From Methylothermaceae bacterium (GTDB taxonomy: Bacteria; Pseudomonadota; Gammaproteobacteria; Methylococcales; Methylothermaceae): a DNA stretch of 64,000 bases. The notes below the pieces were generated by a model. That model was given only the letters and a program-made list of their open reading frames with translations. It was not told where the DNA came from and did no database searches. Position numbers and translations under genes: made by a program. How positions within the stretch are numbered: position 1 is the first letter of the stretch; every line of letters begins with the position of its first letter. The DNA is taken from the NCBI GenBank assembly GCA_026981855.1, contig JALSIB010000037.1, positions 90,299 to 154,298 of the forward strand, given 5' to 3'. Below, piece by piece: positions 39,584 through 47,790 of this stretch.

Positions 39584-40903
39584 TCAATGCTTGATCCATC
39601 GCAACTGGACACCCGGATCGCCCATGGAAGCACAAAATCCGGCGCAGACCCATAAATCGCCCACGGCGGCCAGTTCTCCATTGAGAAAAACCAGTGGCGT
39701 GCGTTTTCTCTCCCATGGCGGCATGCCGCGTTCCTGAAACAGTTTCTTCAAAGTGCGCCGTCCGCGGCGTCCTGGCAAAAAGCACTGCTCCCCCCCCTCC
39801 CTGTACCTGACCGTGATCCTGGCTCTGCGCCATTGTCCAGCATCAATCCCCGCTCCCTTCGCCTCGACGGCTTCCAAAATTCTCCCATCGGGCAAGGACA
39901 AGGGAGCCGTCCCGTTCCAGGTCACGCACCAGCCCGGATCCACCGGGCGAAACCGGGGCAGCGCGTACAACTTCCGGCGGTAGCGGCGCAACTCCACCCC
40001 CGCCCAGGCGATTCGAGGGTTTGCGTCCTCACGGGCGGGGATGACTTCGGTCAATATCCGCTCCAGCACCACGGCCGGCGGTGGCCGCCACCCCAGCTCC
40101 CTGAGCCAGGCCCTGAGCAGCCACCGTTGGGCCGGCAGACTGTGTTCGCTCAATGCCTGTAGATCGAGCCTGCCTTCCTCATCGCGCAAAGTGCGCAGCA
40201 GATCCCCTCCCCAAGCTGCCAAAAGCGCCTCCGATTCGGCACAATGGGTCGCCGACCGCGAAACAGTCCGGGCGGCAGCGGGCCAGCGCCGCCTGAGAAG
40301 CGGAAAAACATGATGCCGAAGATAATTCCGGTCGAAGTCGGCCGTCTGATTGCCGGGATCCTCGATCCAGGTCAGGCGATGCGCCCGGGCGTACTCGAGC
40401 AACAGCTGTCTTGGTATCTCCAGAAACGGGCGAAGCAGTTTGCCGGCGCCCAACACCGCCTCCACGCCCATGCCCGACAATCCAGCAGGTCCCGCCCCCC
40501 GCATCAACTGCAACATGACGGTTTCGGCCTGGTCATCCTGATGGTGTGCCAACAATACCGCTTCATCAGCCTGCAAAACGCTTTCGAAAGCCCGGTAGCG
40601 GGCCGTCCTGGCCGCTTCTTCGGGGCTTTCCCCCTTTTCCGGGCGGGCATCGACCGGGATGGACAGGAAAGGGAGATCGAGTCGCTCACAAACCGCGCGG
40701 CAGTGATCCCGCCATTTGGCGGAATCCGGGTGGAGACCATGATCGATGTGCAAGGCGGCAAATACCCCGCCTCTTTCGGATTTCAGCCGGGCACACAAAT
40801 GCAACAGAACGTGGGAATCGACCCCGCCACTGTAGCCGATCCAGTAGCGGCTGGCGGGATAACTGTCGAGAAAACGTCGCAGCCTCCCGGGCAAGTCATT
40901 CAT
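39584..40903 (-). CDS. tilS: tRNA(Ile)-lysidine synthase
   Basis: ATP-dependent enzyme modifying the wobble cytidine of tRNA-Ile(CAU) to lysidine. The 439-residue protein has the PP-loop motif [11 protein letters not shown] near residue 25, HHQDDQAET, and [19 protein letters not shown], with the TilS C-terminal domains including [24 protein letters not shown]. It overlaps accA by 4 bp, the usual order. Confidence 0.96.
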   Translation of the reverse strand: MNDLPGRLRRFLDSYPASRYWIGYSGGVDSHVLLHLCARLKSERGGVFAALHIDHGLHPDSAKWRDHCRAVCERLDLPFLSIPVDARPEKGESPEEAARTARYRAFESVLQADEAVLLAHHQDDQAETVMLQLMRGAGPAGLSGMGVEAVLGAGKLLRPFLEIPRQLLLEYARAHRLTWIEDPGNQTADFDRNYLRHHVFPLLRRRWPAAARTVSRSATHCAESEALLAAWGGDLLRTLRDEEGRLDLQALSEHSLPAQRWLLRAWLRELGWRPPPAVVLERILTEVIPAREDANPRIAWAGVELRRYRRKLYALPRFRPVDPGWCVTWNGTAPLSLPDGRILEAVEAKGAGIDAGQWRRARITVRYREGGEQCFLPGRRGRRTLKKLFQERGMPPWERKRTPLVFLNGELAAVGDLWVCAGFCASMGDPGVQLRWIKH

Positions 40904-41871
40904 GCGGACTCTTCGGTGTACACTCCGTAGTCCATCAGGCGGCCATAACGCTCGTCCAGCAGGTTGGGCAGCGGAACCCGGGAAAGATGATCCAGATGAC
41001 GCAGCAGCACTTCCTTGACGTTGGCCGCCGCCTGCTTTTTGTCCCGATGGGCGCCCCCCAGAGGTTCGGGGATGATTTCATCGATCAACCCAAGCTCCTC
41101 CAGACGCTGCGAGGTGATCCCCATGGCGTCGGCCGCCAGTTCGGCCTTGTCGGCGCTCTTCCACAGAATGGAAGCGCAACCTTCCGGCGAGATCACCGAA
41201 TAGGTACTGTATTCCAGCATCAACAGCCGGTCGCCCACACCGATGGCCAGCGCGCCGCCCGAACCCCCTTCACCAATCACGGTGCAAATGACCGGCGTCT
41301 TGAGCTGAGCCATCACGAACAGATTGCGGGCGATGGCCTCGCTCTGCCCCCGCTCCTCGGCGTCGATGCCGGGATAGGCGCCGGGGGTGTCGATAAAGGT
41401 CAGGACAGGCAGGCGGAACCGTTCGGCCATCTGCATCAACCGCAAAGCCTTGCGGTACCCTTCCGGCCTCGGCATGCCGAAGTTGCGCCGGATCTTTTCC
41501 TTGGTGTCACGGCCTTTCTGATGCCCAATCACCATCACCGGCCGCCCCTCCAGCCGCGCCAACCCGCCGACGATGGCAGGGTCGTCGGCAAAGGCGCGGT
41601 CCCCATGCAGCTCGTGAAAATCGGTGAAGATCATCTGGATGTAATCGAGGGTGTAAGGTCTCAGGGGATGCCGCGACAACTGCGAGATCTGCCAGGCCGT
41701 CAGAGAGGAAAAGACCGATGCGGTCAATTTGCGGCTCTTCTCCTCAAGCCGGGCGATCTCCTCGGAAATATTGATCTCGTTGTCGAAACCGACCCGGCGC
41801 AATTCGTCGATCTTGGCTTCCAGTTCGGCGATCGGCTGCTCGAAATCCAGATAGTTCAGGCTGTTCTTCAT
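40900..41871 (-). CDS. accA: Acetyl-CoA carboxylase carboxyltransferase subunit alpha
   Basis: Alpha half of the carboxyltransferase that makes malonyl-CoA, working with AccD. The 323-residue length is normal. Signatures: [20 protein letters not shown] at the N-terminus, [14 protein letters not shown], and the oxyanion-type [21 protein letters not shown]. It is coupled to tilS and to the dienelactone hydrolase gene by 4-bp overlaps. Confidence 0.97.
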   Translation of the reverse strand: MKNSLNYLDFEQPIAELEAKIDELRRVGFDNEINISEEIARLEEKSRKLTASVFSSLTAWQISQLSRHPLRPYTLDYIQMIFTDFHELHGDRAFADDPAIVGGLARLEGRPVMVIGHQKGRDTKEKIRRNFGMPRPEGYRKALRLMQMAERFRLPVLTFIDTPGAYPGIDAEERGQSEAIARNLFVMAQLKTPVICTVIGEGGSGGALAIGVGDRLLMLEYSTYSVISPEGCASILWKSADKAELAADAMGITSQRLEELGLIDEIIPEPLGGAHRDKKQAAANVKEVLLRHLDHLSRVPLPNLLDERYGRLMDYGVYTEESA

Positions 41872-42593
41872 GATGGATTGAAAGTTTCTTGAAAAAAGTT
41901 CTGCATCGCGAGCCAGGAGCGGCGATCGGCTACGGGATTGTAAACCGTGCCGAAACCCGGATCATTGGCTTTGGGGTTGGTGAAAGCGTGCATGGTGTGA
42001 CCATAAACGTGAATCTGCCAATCGGCGCCCGCCGTCGTCAGCTCCGTTTCCAGCGCCACCACGTCTTCCACCGGCACCATCGGATCGTCATGACCATGCA
42101 ACACCAGGACTTTGGCCATGATCCGCTTTCCCGCCGTGTTCCCCGGCGGCTTCAGCAAGCCGTGGAAGCTCACCACCCCCGCCAATTGCGCCCCGGTGCG
42201 CGCCAAATCGAGCACGCACAAACCGCCGAAACAGAACCCGATCGCAGCCACCTGTCCGTCGTCCACTTCGGGCTGACTCCTGATCGTCTCGAGGGCGAGA
42301 AGCATCCGTCGTTGCAACAGGGCCCGGTCCTCCAAAAACGGCTGCATCAGCCGGGCGTTCTCGTCGGGCCCTGAACCGATGCGGGCGTCACCGTACATAT
42401 CGAGGGCGAACCCCACATAGCCCATTTGCGCCAGGGCCCTGGCCTTATCGCATACGAACGGCTCCCGCCCGCCCCACATGTGGGAAACCAGCACGCCGGG
42501 CCGGGAACCGGCCACCGCATCATCCCAGGCGAGAAACCCCACCAGCCGGGTGTCGCCATCGTAATACTCCACTTCCCTCGTTCGAACCGTCAT
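41868..42593 (-). CDS. Dienelactone hydrolase family protein
   Basis: Alpha/beta hydrolase of 241 residues with a cysteine nucleophile in [14 protein letters not shown], the acid in [12 protein letters not shown] and histidine in [10 protein letters not shown], the DLH triad pattern. Its substrate is unknown; these proteins often occur away from aromatic degradation genes. ATG at 42593 has GAGGGG upstream. It overlaps accA by 4 bp. Confidence 0.9.
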   Translation of the reverse strand: MTVRTREVEYYDGDTRLVGFLAWDDAVAGSRPGVLVSHMWGGREPFVCDKARALAQMGYVGFALDMYGDARIGSGPDENARLMQPFLEDRALLQRRMLLALETIRSQPEVDDGQVAAIGFCFGGLCVLDLARTGAQLAGVVSFHGLLKPPGNTAGKRIMAKVLVLHGHDDPMVPVEDVVALETELTTAGADWQIHVYGHTMHAFTNPKANDPGFGTVYNPVADRRSWLAMQNFFQETFNPS

Positions 42594-42631
42594 CACCAAC
42601 CCCTCAATCGCTTGAAAAACCTCGCGCCTGG

Positions 42632-43117
42632 TCAGGTCGCCTCCCGCAACATTTGATCCTGCAGATGTCGCAACAACCCCTCGCAGGCATCCTCGATCAT
42701 GTCCAGCACCCGCTCGAAGCCGATCTCGCCTCCGTAATAGGGATCGGGAAGGTTTCGGGTTCCGAGATGGGGAGCATAGTCCAGCAGGTAATCCAGTTTG
42801 TGGCGGTGCTGGCTGGCGCAGGTGAAAACCAGGGTATCGTAATTGTGTTCATCCATCACCAGCACCAGATCGAACTCTTCGAAATCGCCCCGCTCCACCT
42901 GGCGGGCACGGAGCTTCCCCAGATCGATTCCCCGTTCACCGGCAACGCGGACCGCCCTCGGATCCGGCGACTTGCCCACATGATAGGCATGCGTTCCGGC
43001 CGAGTCGATCAACACCCGGTCCGCCAGGCCGTGCTGCTCCAGCAATTTCTGGAACACGCCTTCCGCCATGGGTGAACGGCAAATATTTCCCATGCATACG
43101 AACAAGATCCGAATCAT
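42632..43117 (-). CDS. Low-molecular-weight protein tyrosine phosphatase
   Basis: Protein of 161 residues with the P-loop VCMGNICRSPMAEG (C-x5-R) beginning at residue 8 and the general-acid loop LPDPYYGGEIGF. It resembles Wzb/YfkJ-type phosphatases. It is not beside a BY-kinase. It lies in the exbB-exbD-trm112-kdsB-ptp order common in Gammaproteobacteria, one base after kdsB. The long upstream frame to 43342 lies within kdsB and is not used. Confidence 0.93.
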   Translation of the reverse strand: MIRILFVCMGNICRSPMAEGVFQKLLEQHGLADRVLIDSAGTHAYHVGKSPDPRAVRVAGERGIDLGKLRARQVERGDFEEFDLVLVMDEHNYDTLVFTCASQHRHKLDYLLDYAPHLGTRNLPDPYYGGEIGFERVLDMIEDACEGLLRHLQDQMLREAT

Positions 43118-43118
43118 C

Positions 43119-43901
43119 TCAGCCCTCTCTGTGTACCTGAACCGAATCGCCCTGCAGCAACCGCTCCACGCGGGCAAGATCCTCCGGCGTATCGACGCCC
43201 GCTTCCGGAGCATGGGCCACGGTGACGACGATGATGCGTTCACCGTGCCATAGAATACGCAATTGTTCAAGCGATTCCAGCGCTTCCAGGGGGGAGGCGG
43301 GCCACCCCACATAGCGGTGCAACAAACCCACCCGATAGGCATAAACGCCTATGTGGCGCCAATAATGCCCTTCCACCGCTTGGGGGCGCTCCCGGGCGAA
43401 GCCATCGCGATGCCATGGAATCGGAGCCCGGCTGAAATACAACGCATAATCGGCGTGATCGAGCACCACTTTGACGGCATGAGGATTGAAAACCTCCTCT
43501 TCCTCGGCGGGCGCGGCCAAAGTGGCCACGGCGGCATCCTCATGCCCGCCCAGAGATTGCGCCAGGCACCTGACGAGACCGGGGGAAAGCAAGGGTTCGT
43601 CGCCTTGCCAGTTCACCACGATTTCATCCTCACCCCAATCCAACCGCTCGGCCACCTCCTGGATCCTCTCGGTGCCACTGCCATGTCCGGCCGATGTCAT
43701 CAGGGCCTTCACCCCGGATCGTTCCGCCACCTGGGCGATACGCTCGTCGTCGGTGGCGACGACCACATCGGCCGCCCCCGCCTTGAGGGCCTGGAGGCAT
43801 ACATGCGCGATCATGGGTTTGCCCGCCAGGGGCAGAAGTGGCTTCCCAGGCAATCTCGACGAGGCATGGCGCGCCGGTATGACGATTTTGAAAGGCGTCA
43901 T
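43119..43901 (-). CDS. kdsB: 3-deoxy-manno-octulosonate cytidylyltransferase
   Basis: Activates Kdo as CMP-Kdo for lipopolysaccharide. The 260-residue protein has [22 protein letters not shown] at the N-terminus (nucleotide-binding), [13 protein letters not shown], and [11 protein letters not shown]. It overlaps the Trm112-like gene by 4 bp. Presence of Kdo synthesis implies a Gram-negative outer membrane. Confidence 0.96.
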   Translation of the reverse strand: MTPFKIVIPARHASSRLPGKPLLPLAGKPMIAHVCLQALKAGAADVVVATDDERIAQVAERSGVKALMTSAGHGSGTERIQEVAERLDWGEDEIVVNWQGDEPLLSPGLVRCLAQSLGGHEDAAVATLAAPAEEEEVFNPHAVKVVLDHADYALYFSRAPIPWHRDGFARERPQAVEGHYWRHIGVYAYRVGLLHRYVGWPASPLEALESLEQLRILWHGERIIVVTVAHAPEAGVDTPEDLARVERLLQGDSVQVHREG

Positions 43902-44086
43902 TTCAATCGATCGTATTCATCAAGGGAAAGTTTGCGCGCCTCTTCCTCCAGCATCACAGGAATATCGTCGCGGATCGGAAAGGCCAGCCTGTCGGCCTTG
44001 CAAAGCAATTCCTGCGCCTCTTTGTCGTAGATGAGCCTGCCCTTGCAAACGGGGCAAACCAGAATTTCAAGCAGCTTGTTGTCCAT
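43898..44086 (-). CDS. Trm112-family zinc-ribbon protein (YcaR)
   Basis: Protein of 62 residues: [37 protein letters not shown]. The CPxC half-site and single later cysteine are typical of the bacterial family. In other organisms relatives support methyltransferases. It is usually next to kdsB, as here. The start codon overlaps a stop of an upstream frame (TAATG). Confidence 0.92.
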   Translation of the reverse strand: MDNKLLEILVCPVCKGRLIYDKEAQELLCKADRLAFPIRDDIPVMLEEEARKLSLDEYDRLK

Positions 44087-44206
44087 TACAAATGCACCGT
44101 GAAAATTACCATGAATGATCCGGCCTCCACCTTGCGAAAGGCGGGGTTTCGTCCCTTTTCTCCTTGCGGCGGCTTCGGGACGGGCGTGCCCTCTTGCCTC
44201 CGAACG

Positions 44207-44620
44207 TCACTCCGCCTCCGCCCGGGTCGCGAAGGAAGCATGCTTGAGACCCAGACGGCGTGCGGCATCCAGCACCCGGATCACCGACTGATGAGGGGCG
44301 CGTTTGTCCGCCGAGATGACCACGACTCTGCGAGCGCCTGCTTTCAAGGCGTCGCTCATGGCCTTTTGCAAGGTTTCCAGCCGGGTGTTCACCAACTCAT
44401 GAGCGCCTATGTAATACTTGCCCGAAGCATCGATGACGATTTCCAGCGGCTTGGATTCATTGGCCTTTTCTCCTTTCGCCTCGGGTAACTCGATCTTCAG
44501 TTCCGCCTCGCGCTCGAAAGTGGTCGTGACCATGAAGAAAATCAGCAGCAGAAACACCACATCGATCATGGGCGTCATACTGAGCTCCACCCGCTCGCGG
44601 CGCTGGCGACGGAAGTTCAT
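44207..44620 (-). CDS. exbD: Biopolymer transport protein ExbD/TolR family
   Basis: Protein of 137 residues with one N-terminal membrane helix (VELSMTPMIDVVFLLLIFFMVTTTF) carrying the conserved aspartate used for proton motive force, and a periplasmic C-terminal domain. It forms an energising complex with ExbB; the TonB-like partner is not in the window. It overlaps exbB by 4 bp. Confidence 0.93.
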   Translation of the reverse strand: MNFRRQRRERVELSMTPMIDVVFLLLIFFMVTTTFEREAELKIELPEAKGEKANESKPLEIVIDASGKYYIGAHELVNTRLETLQKAMSDALKAGARRVVVISADKRAPHQSVIRVLDAARRLGLKHASFATRAEAE

Positions 44621-45243
44621 GAGGCCGCCTCCTCTCCACCTTGCTCGCTGTGCATGATTTCTATCAGCCGCAGCGCCTCGTTTTCCATTTTCAGGACCAG
44701 ATCCAACACTTTGGACTGAAAATACCGGTGGAAGATCAGGGTGGGGATGGCCACCGACAGGCCCGCGGCCGTGGTGATCAACGCCTCAGAGATACCGCCC
44801 GCCAGCACCTGTGGATCCCCCACCCCCGATGAGGTGATGGCGGAAAACACCTTGATCATGCCAAACACGGTTCCCAGAAGGCCCAGCAAAGGACTGATGG
44901 AGGCGATCGTTCCCAGAATATCCAGAAACCGCTCCAGCTCGTGAACCACCTGCCGTCCCACGTCTTCGATGGCTTCCTTCATCACCTCCCGGCCATATTG
45001 ATAATTGACCAGGCCGGCCGCCAGAATCGCCCCCAGGGGGGAGCTGGTCTGCAACTGGCGAAGGCGGGCCGAATCGAGCTGATTGTTCCGATACAGTCCC
45101 CAGACCTGGGCGACGAGGTGGGGCGGTATAATCCGCTTGCCGCGCAGGCTCCAGAAGCGCTCACAGATAATGGCGGTCGACACCACCGAACACGCCAATA
45201 TCGGCCACATCAGCCAGCCACCGGCTTTGATGATCTCTAACAC
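44617..45243 (-). CDS. exbB: MotA/TolQ/ExbB proton channel family protein
   Basis: Protein of 208 residues with three membrane segments (about 10-30, 110-130, 150-175) and the conserved ISPLLGLLGTVFGMIKVF and GGISEALITTAAGLSVAIP regions. It energises TonB- or Tol-type processes. In many Gammaproteobacteria this pair precedes lpxK; here a 120-base gap without an evident gene lies between exbD and the Trm112-like gene. Confidence 0.93.
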   Translation of the reverse strand: MLEIIKAGGWLMWPILACSVVSTAIICERFWSLRGKRIIPPHLVAQVWGLYRNNQLDSARLRQLQTSSPLGAILAAGLVNYQYGREVMKEAIEDVGRQVVHELERFLDILGTIASISPLLGLLGTVFGMIKVFSAITSSGVGDPQVLAGGISEALITTAAGLSVAIPTLIFHRYFQSKVLDLVLKMENEALRLIEIMHSEQGGEEAAS

Positions 45244-45300
45244 CCCTCACTCCACTACGATGAAACGGTCATTGTACCCCAAGTCGCGGAATGACCGCCC

Positions 45301-45345
45301 GGATACGACACAGGGCCCGCATCGGGGGCGGACCCTGTGCCGTAT
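45301..45345. other. Long hairpin between exbB and the histone-fold gene
   Basis: CGATACGACACAGGGCCC pairs with GGACCCTGTGCCGTATCG with two mismatches across an eleven-base loop. It lies 27 bases after the stop of the minus-strand histone-fold gene. It has no T run, so it may be a transcript-end hairpin or a structure stabilising the mRNA. Confidence 0.55.
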
Positions 45346-45371
45346 CGAAACGCAGTTTCAACGAGAACATA

Positions 45372-45821
45372 TCACAACAAAAGATCGAAAATTTCCGTCG
45401 CCTTGTCCCAATGGAGCGTCTGCGGATTCTTCAACGCCGGATCGATGATCTTGAACGTTTTCGCCAGAGCATAGGCCAGTCCGCCCACCAGCTCGGGCAG
45501 ATTCGCCTCCACTTCGTCGCCATAATCCAGCGGCAAGGTGGGCAGAGTCGCCAGCTGATCGAGGATCGGTTGCAACTCGAGGGCGAGATCGAGCTTGCGG
45601 AACTGATGGATACTTTCCTGCAAGCCCTTGGTGACCGGAAGATCGTGCAACTGAATCACATCGCGTCCATTGGCCTTGGCTTTTGCGACCCCGATCAGCA
45701 ACAAGTCGTGCAATTTCTGGTTCAAGAATTCGGACATCCGTTTCAAGTCCGATTTATCCACATCCAGCGAGGCCGCTTCGCGAAAAAAACGTTCAAACTG
45801 GCTGATTCCCATGATACTCAT
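45372..45821 (-). CDS. Bacterial histone-fold protein (DUF1931 family)
   Basis: Protein of 149 residues closely matching the DUF1931 family, whose members have a fused pair of histone folds. Visible parts: ISQFERFFREAASLDVDK, LNQKLHDLLLIGVAKAKANGR (histone helix 2), LPVTKGLQESIHQF and VGGLAYALAKTFKIIDP for the second fold, ending TEIFDLLL. The first fold spans about 15-75 and the second about 80-145. AAGGAG lies six bases before the ATG at 45821; 45824 is also possible. The family may be nucleoid-associated, but its DNA binding is not well established. It is a single gene. Confidence 0.86.
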   Translation of the reverse strand: MSIMGISQFERFFREAASLDVDKSDLKRMSEFLNQKLHDLLLIGVAKAKANGRDVIQLHDLPVTKGLQESIHQFRKLDLALELQPILDQLATLPTLPLDYGDEVEANLPELVGGLAYALAKTFKIIDPALKNPQTLHWDKATEIFDLLL

Positions 45822-45824
45822 CAT

Positions 45825-46188
45825 TTTCTCCTTAGTTGATGTCGTTCCCGAACCGAGTCGGTACCACAGATATGTGGGGACTTCCTCCAGTTTTCTCAAG
45901 ACCGCCGATGAACGCCGCCGGCGCAACACCTATCGGTTCACTTTTCCGGGGGCCGGGAAGGATCCGCCGGGCCGGAATTCTTCCGTGAATGCAGGCCCGG
46001 CGAGGCCCCTGACAGATGACGGAACCCTGCATGAGGGCACCATTACAGGAATAGATTTGTCATAATATGTTGGGCAAGCCTTTTTGTCACCCGCCAAAGA
46101 CGGATAATGCGATCGCGCCCTTTGGCGGGCCCATCACCAGGAACGTGCTTCACAATCAGAAACGAAACTCCATAACTTCAACCCACAA
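45825..46188. other. Gap of about 364 bases upstream of purE
   Basis: It contains the second copy of the structured repeat (45941-46018), the upstream region of the histone-fold gene, and an AT-rich stretch before purE (around 46050-46070 and 46104) that may hold the purE promoter. I see no convincing ORF, no PurR operator, and no clear -35/-10 pair. Confidence 0.6.
45941..46018 (-). repeat. Structured intergenic repeat, copy 2
   Basis: The minus strand of this 78-base stretch aligns with 13009-13092. The inner hairpin is perfect here: CGCCGGGCC and GGCCCGGCG separated by about 20 bases, against seven of nine pairs in copy 1. The outer 17-base arm of copy 1 is not repeated on the left, so the outer hairpin is not conserved. 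Confidence 0.7.
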
Positions 46189-46692
46189 ATGACAACTCCA
46201 AAACCACTGATCGGCGTCATCATGGGTTCCAGATCCGACTGGGATACCATGCATCATGCCACCGATATGCTGGAACAACTGGCGATCCCGTTCGAGGTCA
46301 AAGTGGTCTCCGCCCACCGCACGCCGGACCTGTTGTTCTCCTATGCCGAAACCGCCAAAGAAAGAGGGCTTGAAACCATCATTGCCGGTGCCGGCGGCGC
46401 CGCCCACCTCCCCGGAATGGTCGCCGCCAAGACCAGCCTGCCCGTTCTGGGAGTGCCGGTCCAATCCCGCGCCCTCAACGGACTGGATTCGCTTCTTTCC
46501 ATCGTCCAGATGCCGGCAGGCATTCCAGTGGCGACACTGGCCATCGGCAAGGCGGGGGCCGTCAATGCGGCGTTGCTGGCCGCCGCCATCTTGGCCAACA
46601 AATACCCGGAAATCGCCGGCGCCCTGGAGACCTACCGCCACCGTCAGACCGAATCGGTGCTCGCTCACCCGGACCCCAGGGAGGATCAGTGA
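46189..46692 (+). CDS. purE: N5-carboxyaminoimidazole ribonucleotide mutase
   Basis: De novo purine step from N5-CAIR to CAIR. The 167-residue class I PurE has [10 protein letters not shown] near residue 12, SAHRTP, and [13 protein letters not shown]. It overlaps purK by 4 bp and is first of the plus-strand array running to the 5-oxoprolinase gene. Confidence 0.97.
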   Translation: MTTPKPLIGVIMGSRSDWDTMHHATDMLEQLAIPFEVKVVSAHRTPDLLFSYAETAKERGLETIIAGAGGAAHLPGMVAAKTSLPVLGVPVQSRALNGLDSLLSIVQMPAGIPVATLAIGKAGAVNAALLAAAILANKYPEIAGALETYRHRQTESVLAHPDPREDQ

Positions 46693-47771
46693 TGAAAATC
46701 GGCATCATCGGCGGCGGCCAGCTGGCCCGCATGCTCATTCTGGCAGGATACCCACTGGGGCTGGACTTCACCGTTCTCGATCCGGCCCCCGACGCCTGCG
46801 CGGCCCCCTTGTGCGATCACCTTTGCGCCCCCTACGACGATCCCGCCGCACTCGCCCGCCTGGCCGAAGAATGCGAGGTGATCACCTACGAATTCGAGAA
46901 CGTCTCTCTGGAAGCCCTGGAGAAACTGGCCGGAAAGTGCGCCATCTATCCGCCCTTGAAGGCACTGGCTGAAAGCCGGGACCGGTTGCGGGAAAAAACC
47001 CTGTTCCAGAGCCTGGAAATCCCGACCACCCGGTTCCTGGCCATCGACCGCTTCGAGGAACTCGAAACCGCGCCCCGGATACTGGGGTGGCCATTCCTGC
47101 TCAAAACCAGGCGGTTCGGCTACGATGGCAAGGGCCAGCATTTGATCCGTCACCGCCAGGATATGGAAACCGCATGGCAAGCCCTGCAGGGACAACCTCT
47201 TATCGGCGAGAGTTTCATTCCCTTTCAGCGCGAGGTCTCCATCATAGGCGTGCGCAACCGGCAGGGCGACATCGCCTTTTACCCCCTGAGCGAAAATGTT
47301 CACAAGCAGGGCATCCTCCATATTTCACGCAGCAGAGCCGGGGATTCCCAGACGGAAACAGCCCGGGCGCTCGCCCGAAGGTTGATGGAACATCTCGACT
47401 ATGTAGGCGTCCTGGCCCTGGAGATGTTCGAACTCAACGGACGCCTGCTCGCCAACGAAATGGCGCCCAGGGTCCACAATTCCGGCCACTGGACCATCGA
47501 AGGGGCCGAAACCAGCCAGTTCGAAAATCACCTGCGGGCGATTCTGGGCCTCCCCCTGGGAGAGACGAAGGCACTGCAGCACACGGCCATGGTCAACTTC
47601 ATCGGCGTCCTGCCGGAACCGGCCGATGTGCTGGAACAGCCCGGAGCCCATCTGCACATCTACGGCAAGGCCGAACGCCCGGGACGCAAGGTGGGTCACG
47701 CGACCGTCCGGGCGCCCGACAGCAAAACCCTGGAAATACGGCTTCACCAGCTCCTGGCCCTGTTACCCTGA
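46689..47771 (+). CDS. purK: N5-carboxyaminoimidazole ribonucleotide synthase
   Basis: ATP-grasp enzyme that carboxylates AIR. The 360-residue protein has [16 protein letters not shown] at the N-terminus, [29 protein letters not shown], and the metal region [30 protein letters not shown]. It is coupled to purE by overlap. The next gene begins 19 bp later. Confidence 0.97.
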   Translation: MMKIGIIGGGQLARMLILAGYPLGLDFTVLDPAPDACAAPLCDHLCAPYDDPAALARLAEECEVITYEFENVSLEALEKLAGKCAIYPPLKALAESRDRLREKTLFQSLEIPTTRFLAIDRFEELETAPRILGWPFLLKTRRFGYDGKGQHLIRHRQDMETAWQALQGQPLIGESFIPFQREVSIIGVRNRQGDIAFYPLSENVHKQGILHISRSRAGDSQTETARALARRLMEHLDYVGVLALEMFELNGRLLANEMAPRVHNSGHWTIEGAETSQFENHLRAILGLPLGETKALQHTAMVNFIGVLPEPADVLEQPGAHLHIYGKAERPGRKVGHATVRAPDSKTLEIRLHQLLALLP

Positions 47772-47790
47772 ATTCACCGGAGACCCTTCC

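Noticed and set aside
44086..44268. 60-codon frame upstream of the Trm112-like gene as a real gene
   Set aside because: It overlaps exbD out of frame and has no homologue I recognise; only its last eight codons could be a leader.
45838..46065. ORF on the plus strand upstream of purE
   Set aside because: It spans the second repeat copy and has arginine/proline-rich, non-protein-like composition without a ribosome binding site.
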